Shown piece by piece: positions 8,110-16,020 of a stretch of 52,680 bases of DNA. The DNA is taken from positions 1 through 52,680 of the forward strand of contig NZ_JACHOV010000014.1 of the NCBI RefSeq assembly GCF_014200045.1. Reading direction: 5' to 3'. The DNA comes from Rhizorhapis suberifaciens (GTDB lineage: Bacteria; Pseudomonadota; Alphaproteobacteria; Sphingomonadales; Sphingomonadaceae). Below the pieces are notes generated by a model. That model saw nothing but the letters and a program-made list of their open reading frames with translations. It ran no database searches and was not told the origin of the DNA. Every line of letters starts with the position of its first letter. The first letter of the stretch is position 1. The translations under genes were made by a program, and so were the position numbers.

Positions 8110-9009
8110 CTATCGCTCGCGATCGTCGTCGCGACGGGGAGGGGAAGGGGTCCTATCCTTGCCCTGCGACAGCTCGGCATTGCGCTGCGGATCTCGGGCC
8201 GGGATGACGCCATGCTTCTGCAGGACCGGGGTCAGCCGCTCGATCTCACGCTGCTTATATTGGGCCTCCTGCGGCGACAGGGGCCGGCTGCGCTCGCGCT
8301 CCACCAGCTCGCGAGCGCGAGGCTCGCCCCCGCGCGCTGGGCCGGTGAGGTCAAAGCTATGAATTACCTCGGCCCCGCGCCGGTAGATCGTGAGCTTGTC
8401 GGCAAGTCGCCCATCCTGAATCCGGTCCAGAGTATCGAGCATCCCGCGCAGCGCGTTATTGTGGGCTTCGGTCGTGGTCATCCGCCCGATGCCTCGGCTC
8501 TCCTTTTGGGCCGCATATCGCTGCAATACACCAAGGCTCGACATTTCGGGACTGACGGCCAGAGCGCGCGCATCGGTGCGAAACCCGGCGTCCCTGAATT
8601 GCTGCAAGGTCGCTGCGACCGTCTCGGGGTTGCGCATCGTGCCTTCCACGAGAACATTGACGCGCCGCTGCGCGGCCTCGGCAATGGCCTTCTCGACCAA
8701 TCGGCCAGAATCGCGGTCGGTATAGAAGGCCGCGGTTTTGTCGTCCGCGCGCTGTAAGCTCTTATAGTGAGGCAAAAAGGCGCGAAGATCGTCACCGATG
8801 ATCTTCACCATTCCGCCGCTGCCCGCAAATTCGCGGGTAGCGTGGTTCTGCATCGGGGTTTTGCCGGAGCCGGGTTGCCCTCCTAGAACTATGGCGGTGG
8901 GCTGCTCGACGCTCTCCGCGCCTCGGAAGAGACGGGGAGAGACGCGGGTTTCATAGATTTTCTGTAGGGCGTCGGGTGACAGGCTATGCCGTTCGGGGTC
9001 GCGGTCCAT
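8110..9009 (-). CDS. Zeta-toxin family kinase
   Basis: A 299-residue P-loop protein. Walker A GGQPGSGKT is at residues 43-51, the GDDLR segment at 72-76 and EGT at 122-124, matching the zeta toxin fold. Characterised zeta toxins phosphorylate UDP-N-acetylglucosamine and poison cell-wall synthesis. A long charged C-terminal tail follows the kinase domain. The start lies eight bases after the stop of a small upstream gene, the usual antitoxin-toxin order, with AAGAGG as ribosome-binding site. It probably serves plasmid maintenance, or defence given the neighbouring genes. Substrate is inferred from the family. Confidence 0.88.
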   Translation of the reverse strand: MDRDPERHSLSPDALQKIYETRVSPRLFRGAESVEQPTAIVLGGQPGSGKTPMQNHATREFAGSGGMVKIIGDDLRAFLPHYKSLQRADDKTAAFYTDRDSGRLVEKAIAEAAQRRVNVLVEGTMRNPETVAATLQQFRDAGFRTDARALAVSPEMSSLGVLQRYAAQKESRGIGRMTTTEAHNNALRGMLDTLDRIQDGRLADKLTIYRRGAEVIHSFDLTGPARGGEPRARELVERERSRPLSPQEAQYKQREIERLTPVLQKHGVIPARDPQRNAELSQGKDRTPSPPRRDDDRER

Positions 9010-9017
9010 GCTGCCTC

Positions 9018-9320
9018 TTAGGCAGCGATGGGGACGGCCTCGGCGGCGTCACGCGCGCGAACGATGGCGCTATACTCGGAAAGCACTTGCCGGACATTTT
9101 CGGTGTCCGTCACATTGAGCGAGTGCATGATTGCGGTCGCCTGATCGGTCCGCATTTCAAGCCACTCGATCCGGGCCGCGCTGGGAGCTGCCCGCTCCTG
9201 CTCAAGCGCGATCTGTTCGCTATAACCAGCGATTACATCATTGATGGCCTCAAGCGCCGCCTCATAGGCAACCGCCTGATCTTGGGTCCACATCGGGCCT
9301 GTGTCGCCGCTCATCGTCAT
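9018..9320 (-). CDS. Small helical protein upstream of zeta, probable antitoxin
   Basis: A 100-residue, mostly helical protein (AYEAALEAINDVIAGYSEQI) directly before the zeta gene. The ATG at 9320 has AGGAAGGG upstream. It does not obviously match epsilon antitoxin, but helical proteins paired with zeta are common in alphaproteobacterial plasmids. The antitoxin role is inferred from order and spacing. Confidence 0.65.
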   Translation of the reverse strand: MTMSGDTGPMWTQDQAVAYEAALEAINDVIAGYSEQIALEQERAAPSAARIEWLEMRTDQATAIMHSLNVTDTENVRQVLSEYSAIVRARDAAEAVPIAA

Positions 9321-9379
9321 GCCCTTCCTATACCATCAAGTCTTGAACGAATAAAGAACGGCATCGATCCTGCGAAGGG

Positions 9380-9408
9380 GGCCGGTGGAGCGGGAAGCTC
9401 CACCGGCC
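9380..9408. terminator. Hairpin after the DUF6884 gene
   Basis: GGCCGGTGGAGC and GCTCCACCGGCC form a perfect 12-bp stem with a GGGAA loop. It lies between the end of the DUF6884 gene and the antitoxin start, both on the minus strand. There is no strong T-run, so the type of termination is uncertain. Confidence 0.55.
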
Positions 9409-9465
9409 AGCACGACGAACAACAGAGGAGATTTCGCCTTCGTCCTCGGTCGCTCGGAAACTCAT

Positions 9466-10089
9466 CTAGTTGCCGGAGGGGTGCGACAGCCAAGCCAACT
9501 GCTCACCGATTGCCAAGCCCTCCATGGGTGCGATCGCGCGAGGCGCGATGCTAGACCAGATAGGATCACGATAGCGGCGGCCTGCAAGAACGATCAGCGG
9601 CGCGGCGACGTCCACAGCCCGGGCCAGCTTATCCAGCACGCGAGCGCCCCATACGCGACGTGCAGGGGCGCCCATCGCGCTAAGGGTCGCATCATAGGGT
9701 TCGATAATAGCACCGGGGGCTAGCAAGCCATGCTTCGCCGAAAGGATCAGCCAGGGCGAGCCGGTGCGCTCGACATAGGCGCGCGCCTTGCGAAACCATG
9801 GGGAAATATAGAGGTCGCGCGCCTCGGCCGCGTGATCCAGCTTCGCCGCAACGCAAGCAACGAGATAGACGGGGAGGGGGGCCGGCGGTTCCTCGAGAAC
9901 GGTTTCGCCGTCTACATCGCCAAGCCAAGGCGCGACGGCCCATTTCGTGATCGCGCGCAGCCCCTTCGCCCCTACGGGCTTCCGCTCCGCCGCATGGCTG
10001 ATCGTAGGGCCTCCGAACAAGTCGGGCTGCTCGCCAATGACGTGGACGGGAGGGATATAGCGCGGTTCGCGGATGCACTGACGGGCCAT
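9466..10089 (-). CDS. DUF6884-domain protein
   Basis: A 207-residue protein. The recognisable block is residues about 70-185: YLVACVAAKLDHAAEARDLY, then WLILSAKHGLLAPG and EPYDATLS, the signature of DUF6884, which occurs often on plasmids and phages. A cysteine and the SAKHGL segment are the most conserved-looking residues. The biochemical role is not known to me. The start is set at MARQCIREPR because AGAGAGG lies upstream; the longer frame would run through a hairpin. It follows the ParB-like gene in the same orientation. Confidence 0.75.
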   Translation of the reverse strand: MARQCIREPRYIPPVHVIGEQPDLFGGPTISHAAERKPVGAKGLRAITKWAVAPWLGDVDGETVLEEPPAPLPVYLVACVAAKLDHAAEARDLYISPWFRKARAYVERTGSPWLILSAKHGLLAPGAIIEPYDATLSAMGAPARRVWGARVLDKLARAVDVAAPLIVLAGRRYRDPIWSSIAPRAIAPMEGLAIGEQLAWLSHPSGN

Positions 10090-10117
10090 GACCGTGCCTC
10101 TCTTTGCGTAGGAAGGT

Positions 10118-10139
10118 GCGGGGGGCCAGAACCCCCCGC
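10118..10139. terminator. Hairpin between the ParB-like and DUF6884 genes
   Basis: GCGGGGGG and CCCCCCGC pair around CCAGAA, seven bases after the ParB-like stop codon and just upstream of the DUF6884 ribosome-binding site. It could attenuate or separate the two messages. Confidence 0.5.
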
Positions 10140-10145
10140 CATGGA

Positions 10146-12296
10146 TCAAGCGGCCTCGTCCATCTGGTCGTGATCGTCGTCCTGATCCTCGTCCAGCTCG
10201 TCGTCCTCGTCGATTTCCGGTTCCTCCTTCGCTGGGAGCGGTTCAACGGTGCCGCTCTCCATGAAGTCGGGAAGCCAGTTCACCGCCTCGGCCACATCGT
10301 CGGGGTGAAGGCCAAGCAACTTGGCGTCCTCTTCATCGCAATTGGCGATGCGGGCGCAGAAAGCGGCAGTTTCGTTGCCCTTCATGCCCTTAGCGCGATC
10401 CGCCAGACCCCATGTTTCGAGAAGGCCAAGCCGGGCCTTGTTAGAGAAGGTGCCGAAAAACGCCTCGTTCAGTTCGACCGTATCGCGCCAGCGTCCGAAA
10501 CCGGGCTCGGCCTCGATGCAGTTGGCAAGCTCCCGAACCATGCGCGGGGTGCGACCGTCGGAATAGACCGCAGTCGTCGCCATGAGCATGTGACCGGCGA
10601 TCATCGCCGCGATCTTGTTCTTTTCGGTATCGGGGAGATTGCGAAACAGCGCGAAACCCTCAATCGGATCGCGGGTCGTCATCCACTCACCCGACGCCAA
10701 GCCCTCCTTGGTTGCGAGCCATGCGGCGCGCTCGGGGCGGCTCCCGACAAGATCGTGAATCTTTGTGGTGCCATCCTCGTCGTGCGGAAGGTCGTTGATG
10801 CCCTGATGCTCGCCATGGAAATAAACGGTGTTTCCGTAGCCCTGCGTCGGGGTCAGGATCGTGCGGGCCTGCGTGAACAGCATGAAGTCGAGCGCGAGCG
10901 ACGAACCGGCACAAGCGGACTGCATTAGCTCGGCCCGGATCATATCGCGGCGGATCAGCATCATGACCTGCATGTTGTCCTTGGACAGCCCGAAACGGGC
11001 GCGCTCGGCCTCCGCTGGTGTCGGCGCTGGCTTGGAACCACGCTGCTCGGTCGCCCCCTTGGGCAGTTCCGCGCCCTTCGCCGCCCGATCTGCATACCAA
11101 AGCTCAACGTCAAAGGTGCCATCATTCTCGATCGATGCGACCGCGACGACTGCGCCCTTCTTGGGCAGGATGATAGTGCGCTGCGCGTCCAGCTCGGCAA
11201 TCTCGGCCGCCAGCTTTTCGTAAGCCTCTTCCTGATCGGGAAACGGTTCGTCATCCTCTCCGATCATCGCAGCAAGGCGCGTTTCCATCGACGCATAGAC
11301 TTTCGCTAGGTCTTTGGAGAGGTCGCCACGCTTCAAGTTGCGAATGCGAAGCTCATGGTCGGTCGAAAGATAGCCGTACTGTTTGATCTGCGGAGGGGTC
11401 GCCACCCACGAAAATTCAAGGTCAGCAAGGCTCCACTTCTCGCCAAGAACACGGCCATTCCGCGAGATATTATGCTCGAACCGATCCTTATCCTCGGCCA
11501 GTCGCTGCTCGACTAGCTGGTGCAGCACGTCGGGATTCTGGACAATGCCAGCGCCATCCTGCGCGAACAAATCGGCCTCAAATTCGCCTCCTGCTGCGCG
11601 GTAGGCTTCAACGCCGACATAGCACATTAGCTTGGTCAGTTCGTGATTGCCCGAGTTCATCGCCTTGCGAATGGCGCTCGCATTCTTCTCGTGCGGGCGG
11701 GTCGCCTCCTTCTCCAACTGGCGATAGACCGCGATCTGTAGCGAACGATCTTCCGTCGCCGCGTAAGCCTGTGCCTGGGCGTCATCAATCTCGCCCGCGC
11801 TGTAGAGGTCCATGATCTCGGGATGAAGGTTCGCAATCCGCATGATGCGAGCGGTGCGGGCCACATCGTAGCCGAACATCGCGCCCAACTCTTCTAGGGT
11901 CGCCTCGGGGCGTTCGGCCCGAATTGCTGCGAAACCCATGTACACATCGGGCAGGGCCATCGCTTCGCGCGCGCGGTTTTCGGCCATGCTGATTTCCGTG
12001 ACCTTGCTCAAGTCATCGACCTTCATGCACGGGAAGGTCATTGCCTTCCGGCTTGGCTCGGCCTCGGACAGCGCCGTCAGGAGGCGGCGGCGGCGATCAC
12101 CGGCGATTACCTCATATCCCCCTGCCTCGCGCGGAATGACGACCATGGGCTGAATGAGACCCACAGACAGTAGCGAAGCGGAGATTTCGGCATCACTGGC
12201 GGCACTCGACGGCTTCTTGCGCACGTTCTGGTCGCTGCGGTGAAGCTGATCAACGGTCAGATGCAGGATGGTGGGCTTGGTGGTGGTCTTAGCCAT
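10146..12296 (-). CDS. Long ParB/Srx-domain protein of the plasmid leading region
   Basis: A 716-residue protein with an N-terminal ParB domain: SDQNVRK, GLIQPMVVIP, the GDRRRR box (66-71) and AENRAREAM. A helix-turn-helix-like region (TLEELGAMFGYDVARTARIM) follows, then about 500 residues without a named domain and a highly acidic C-terminus. It is much longer than partition ParB and has no neighbouring parA, so it is probably not the partition partner. Long ParB-like proteins are common in the leading regions of conjugative plasmids, where nuclease or anti-defence roles have been proposed. The ATG at 12296 has GAAGGGA upstream, in the same leader that precedes ardC. Confidence 0.85.
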   Translation of the reverse strand: MAKTTTKPTILHLTVDQLHRSDQNVRKKPSSAASDAEISASLLSVGLIQPMVVIPREAGGYEVIAGDRRRRLLTALSEAEPSRKAMTFPCMKVDDLSKVTEISMAENRAREAMALPDVYMGFAAIRAERPEATLEELGAMFGYDVARTARIMRIANLHPEIMDLYSAGEIDDAQAQAYAATEDRSLQIAVYRQLEKEATRPHEKNASAIRKAMNSGNHELTKLMCYVGVEAYRAAGGEFEADLFAQDGAGIVQNPDVLHQLVEQRLAEDKDRFEHNISRNGRVLGEKWSLADLEFSWVATPPQIKQYGYLSTDHELRIRNLKRGDLSKDLAKVYASMETRLAAMIGEDDEPFPDQEEAYEKLAAEIAELDAQRTIILPKKGAVVAVASIENDGTFDVELWYADRAAKGAELPKGATEQRGSKPAPTPAEAERARFGLSKDNMQVMMLIRRDMIRAELMQSACAGSSLALDFMLFTQARTILTPTQGYGNTVYFHGEHQGINDLPHDEDGTTKIHDLVGSRPERAAWLATKEGLASGEWMTTRDPIEGFALFRNLPDTEKNKIAAMIAGHMLMATTAVYSDGRTPRMVRELANCIEAEPGFGRWRDTVELNEAFFGTFSNKARLGLLETWGLADRAKGMKGNETAAFCARIANCDEEDAKLLGLHPDDVAEAVNWLPDFMESGTVEPLPAKEEPEIDEDDELDEDQDDDHDQMDEAA

Positions 12297-12565
12297 GTGC
12301 TGTTTCCCTTCTGAAAATGGAGCCGAAGGCGATGGCCCCATCGACTTCTGCCAAGTGGCGAACTGGGTCGGGGAATGGCGCAAATATGGGCTGATCGGGG
12401 GGGAGGGGGATCACCCGGCCTGCACGGAGCGAAGCGGAGGAAGGACGGGGAAACCGCCGCGATCACCAAGCGGAGCCGCGCAGCGGCGCAGACGGCCTGG
12501 CCCTTGCGCCAGGGGGCCGGAACAGGCCCCTAACTCGCACGTAAAAGTGGCGGTTAACCGCCTCA
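12297..12565 (-). promoter_or_regulatory. Duplicated structured leader, copy 1 (Frpo-like candidate)
   Basis: About 270 bp directly upstream of the ParB-like start, matching 27896-28165 upstream of ardC at nearly the same spacing. Paired parts: hairpin 12325-12335/12338-12348; long-range pairing 12376-12383/12504-12511; stem 12392-12403/12454-12465; hairpin 12513-12518/12525-12530; palindrome 12549-12562. In the third stem, pair 1 is T-A here and C-G in the other copy, and pair 6 is G-C here and A-T there, so structure is kept while bases change. Two positions in this copy are G-G mismatches. It could be a single-strand promoter used on the incoming plus strand, or a structured mRNA leader. 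Confidence 0.7.
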
Positions 12566-12636
12566 AACTTCAGGGATGTGTGGATTTTAGTTAGCGGCGT
12601 CAGGCAATTCGCCAGCTGAATATGAAGCGAACAGAG

Positions 12637-12673
12637 GGACATGGACGCTGACAAGTCACCGGCGTCCATGTCC
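12637..12673. terminator. Strong hairpin ending the defence operon
   Basis: GGACATGGACGC and GCGTCCATGTCC form a perfect 12-bp stem with a 13-base loop, 37 bp past the stop of the DUF499 gene. It insulates the defence operon from the ParB-like leader. No clear T-run follows. Confidence 0.6.
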
Positions 12674-12709
12674 TCTTGCATTCATTCTCCCAGCAGAGGG
12701 AGGGTCGTC

Positions 12710-15700
12710 CTATCGAATATCTTTATCGATAAATCCCAGGGTATTGGCGTTCTCGATCAGCGTGCGAACCTTCCCCTTGTCCAATCCCGATGGCACCTCT
12801 GCATCGATTTCCAGCTTCAGTGAAACTTCGCTGCCCGGAATGGTTGTCAGCTGTTCGACGATGGCCTCGACAATTTGATGAATCTCACGAGCTGGCCGCT
12901 CAGCCGAAATCATCACCGTCCCGAGGAAACGGGTCGGGTTCCGCTCTGCCGGCGGAACGTCGGGGTTGCCCTCAGGCGGCGAGGTAGTGGTTGGCTCTCC
13001 GCCAAGTGGATGCGAGCTCCCATCGGCGATTGTTTCAGGCTGTGAGGGAGCTGGACGATGAGCTTCGGCCACGTCCGGCTTGATGATGATACTTTCGCCA
13101 TCGATGACAACCGCAGCGTTGACGGCCCGTTCGACTGCGAGACCATGATAGGTATCGGTTTTCTCGTCCCACCCTTCGGCATAGGCGAAGGGGCCAGGCA
13201 GCATCCCGCCAACTGCTGCCTGAACGGCCTTCACCAAGACACCCTGGTTCTTGACCCGAGGCAAATAAGTATAGCGGTTCAGATACTCCCAGAGATCCTT
13301 TAGCGAGAGATGGGCCTTGCCGTTCCAAATGTATTTTTGAAGGTCGCGATCAAGACGCGTCGGCCCTAACTCTGGGAGGAGCCCTTCCTCGCCGACCAGC
13401 TTCTTGCTAGCCCGCGCCAACAGGCCATCCTGCGCTGGCACCTTCCCTGAGACCCATTCGAGTTCTGCCTGTGCGCTCTCTTGAACCGGATAATGGAGAT
13501 AACACCAGGCTTCTCTCAGGCGGGTTTTTACCGTCTCATTCGCTTCAACCAGCTTGGCTCGCGCCAAAGCATCGTCACTCTGTGTGAGGTTGAGCCGATC
13601 CTTCTCTTTGACAATCTCGCCCCACGCTAAAGCGGAACGAACGGCGTCTTTCAGGTTATCGAGCTGGCGCGCCTCGGCGGCGATGAAGACCAGCATATTG
13701 CGATAAACACGCGGCGTGCTGCCGCGTTGTAGCAAAATCTCCTTCGCCTCAACCAAGGCCTCCGAGCCATCACGCCCATGATGTGGGTGAGCTACGCCCA
13801 GAACGACCGCGCGCACCCCGCCCGCTTCGTCGGGCACTTCTGCAGAGGAAATTGGTGCCACTTGCACTGCATCGAAGTGACCACGATCGGCCAGAGCGTT
13901 GATATATTTTGCCAGTTCGCGATCGATCTCCATTAGGACCAACTGCTCGTCTAGTTGGCCCGCTTTATCGGCCGCGATCCGGTTGAGGCTCGCTGACATC
14001 GAGTACCAGTACCGGCCAAGATCGGAATGCATAAATTTGGCCTGGTTCGTCAGGCGCCGGAGGGCATCGCCGAAGATTGCCGGCTTTTCTCCGGGTTGAA
14101 CGACGCCAAGATTGATCTGCTTGTCATCAAGGCCGGTATTTTGCTGGGCATGCGTTGGGGCGGTGCCCATGAAAATCGCCCGTGCGATCCGCCGCGTTGC
14201 CGAATAGCGGTTCAAATTGGGCGCCGCCTGATCAACCTTGTATGGCGTCGCCGCCGTGCCATCGACGTCGGCCGCGATGATCGACTGCCAACTAACGTCG
14301 AGGTAGTGAAGCAGCTCAGGTTCCACACGAGGAGAGCTGACCGACACGCTCCCAGGCATAATCATTACCGACGGATCGGCGTTCATCCAAAGCTCGTGAA
14401 TGACCTGCGCCATGAGGCGCAAAACGCCACGCGTTCGCTGAAATTTTTCCAGCGATCCCCAGCTTGTGTAAAGCTGATCGAACAGCTCAGGGTGGATCGG
14501 ATAAGCTTTTTCGAGCTTGCGACGATAGTCCTCGTCCGCGCAGCCTTGCGGGAAATCGTTCGAATTCTCGCGGTATAGCTTGGCAAACTGCTTCAGCGTG
14601 TTGTCGCGGTGATGGAACCTGTCGCCTGGGATTTCCTTGAAGAGGCGACGTCGAACGATCTCGTAGCTTTCCTCCTGTGAGGCGGGTCGCCAGGAGGATT
14701 CAACGCGGCTGAAGGTTTGTTTCAAGCGCGCAAGCGCTTCCTGCCCTCCTTCGCCCCCAACCTCAATTTGCGATGCCGGCAGCGATGCGACCAACAACGT
14801 TCCCGGGCTCGCCTTCACCGCCTCGGTCAGCGACTGGACGAAGGAGAGGTTCGCGTCGAAGGAGCCGGACGGCAATCCCTCCACGCGATAGATTTGACGG
14901 AGGTACGCTACCCACTCGTCGATCAGAATTAGGCAGGGAGAATACTTCCTAAAGATCGCTTCCAGCAGGTTCGAGCCCGGGGCGATGCCCTTGGCGTCGT
15001 TTTCGGCGATCATATCGAACGCCTCTTCGCCGCCAAGCTGCCAAGCTAATTCGCCCCACGTCGTCCGTATCTTTCGATCCCCCGTGGCGTTCAGCACATC
15101 CTGAGGCCCACGGGACGTGCCGACGAGTACCGCTCGATTGATTTTGGCAGGCACGGTAAGTCCGCTCTTCTCGAGCAGTTGATCCAGGCCCGACAGATCC
15201 TGCGCCGGCGTGCCACCAGCCATGTGATAAAGTGCCAACATGGAGTGGGTTTTTCCCCCGCCGAAGTTGGTCTGTAGTTCCACGACCGGGTCGCCACCTG
15301 TCCCTGACAGCCGTTTCGCCGCGCCTACAAGGAGGGTGCTGAGGCCCTCGGTCAGATATGTGCGGCTGAAAAACTGTTGCGGGTCTCGGTACTCGGCAGG
15401 CGCACTGCCGGCGTGAACCTTGCCGAGGTCCGCCGCAAATTCGGCCTGCTGAAACTCGCCGGTTGCAACATCCTGGTGCGGCTCGACGACCTCACGCCAT
15501 GGGAGGAGACCGGCGACCGTCTCGACCGAAATCTCAAGCCGCTGCGTTTTCCGGCGCTCTTCATTGCGCTGAAGCTCGGAAAACTTCGTGCGCAGGATCG
15601 TGTCGCGCATCTTGCCGAGCTGATCGGCGGCCTCGCCAGCGCTGATGGACTCCATCAGTCGGCGCATGGAATCCAGTGCTCGTTCGGCGTCGTCGTAGGT

Positions 15701-16006
15701 AAAAGTTTCGTTGTGTGAGAGCTTGTTCCGAACATCCAAGAGTTCGGAGACATAGGAACGCTCTGGATGGCCCAGCACCGTGCTGAACGCCTCTTTCCAG
15801 AAGGCCATCATGGTCTTGAGCAGCCCCTGTTGATCCCAGCCCACTTCCCCCGTGGAGTTAGGCTTCAAACCTTGGACGCGTTGGACGACTTCGATCTGCC
15901 AGTGCCCCTTGAGGGAGTTTTCCAGTCTTTTTTCCACGAACGGGACCAAGGCATCGGGCAGCAGCTCCATGCCTTCGAACACATACTGGCGCGTACTTTT
16001 AGCCAT
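12710..16006 (-). CDS. DUF499 AAA+ ATPase with N-terminal HEPN-like domain (Hma-type ATPase)
   Basis: A 1098-residue ATPase, last gene of the defence operon. Walker A is in TNFGGGKTHS (246-255, Lys252) and Walker B in LIDEW (361-365), both typical of the COG1483/DUF499 group found with DUF1156 methylases. The first 130 residues are helical and contain RNKLSH (93-98), an R-x4-H motif like that of Swt1-type HEPN domains, so the protein may carry an RNase or protein-binding module. The C-terminus is long, with a proline/serine-rich linker near residues 985-1030. It starts 14 bp after the methylase stop. It probably couples ATP hydrolysis to sensing or moving DNA with the helicase and methylase. 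Confidence 0.87.
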   Translation of the reverse strand: MAKSTRQYVFEGMELLPDALVPFVEKRLENSLKGHWQIEVVQRVQGLKPNSTGEVGWDQQGLLKTMMAFWKEAFSTVLGHPERSYVSELLDVRNKLSHNETFTYDDAERALDSMRRLMESISAGEAADQLGKMRDTILRTKFSELQRNEERRKTQRLEISVETVAGLLPWREVVEPHQDVATGEFQQAEFAADLGKVHAGSAPAEYRDPQQFFSRTYLTEGLSTLLVGAAKRLSGTGGDPVVELQTNFGGGKTHSMLALYHMAGGTPAQDLSGLDQLLEKSGLTVPAKINRAVLVGTSRGPQDVLNATGDRKIRTTWGELAWQLGGEEAFDMIAENDAKGIAPGSNLLEAIFRKYSPCLILIDEWVAYLRQIYRVEGLPSGSFDANLSFVQSLTEAVKASPGTLLVASLPASQIEVGGEGGQEALARLKQTFSRVESSWRPASQEESYEIVRRRLFKEIPGDRFHHRDNTLKQFAKLYRENSNDFPQGCADEDYRRKLEKAYPIHPELFDQLYTSWGSLEKFQRTRGVLRLMAQVIHELWMNADPSVMIMPGSVSVSSPRVEPELLHYLDVSWQSIIAADVDGTAATPYKVDQAAPNLNRYSATRRIARAIFMGTAPTHAQQNTGLDDKQINLGVVQPGEKPAIFGDALRRLTNQAKFMHSDLGRYWYSMSASLNRIAADKAGQLDEQLVLMEIDRELAKYINALADRGHFDAVQVAPISSAEVPDEAGGVRAVVLGVAHPHHGRDGSEALVEAKEILLQRGSTPRVYRNMLVFIAAEARQLDNLKDAVRSALAWGEIVKEKDRLNLTQSDDALARAKLVEANETVKTRLREAWCYLHYPVQESAQAELEWVSGKVPAQDGLLARASKKLVGEEGLLPELGPTRLDRDLQKYIWNGKAHLSLKDLWEYLNRYTYLPRVKNQGVLVKAVQAAVGGMLPGPFAYAEGWDEKTDTYHGLAVERAVNAAVVIDGESIIIKPDVAEAHRPAPSQPETIADGSSHPLGGEPTTTSPPEGNPDVPPAERNPTRFLGTVMISAERPAREIHQIVEAIVEQLTTIPGSEVSLKLEIDAEVPSGLDKGKVRTLIENANTLGFIDKDIR

Positions 16007-16020
16007 TAATCGCCTCCCCC

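Noticed and set aside
10146-12296. Partition ParB for the parA gene
   Set aside because: It is far from parA, over 700 residues, and has a different likely role; the small RHH protein directly after parA is the better partner.
12297-12383. N-terminal extension of the ParB-like protein
   Set aside because: The frame stays open upstream, but the extension is the noncoding structured element shared with ardC, and a good ribosome-binding site precedes the later ATG.
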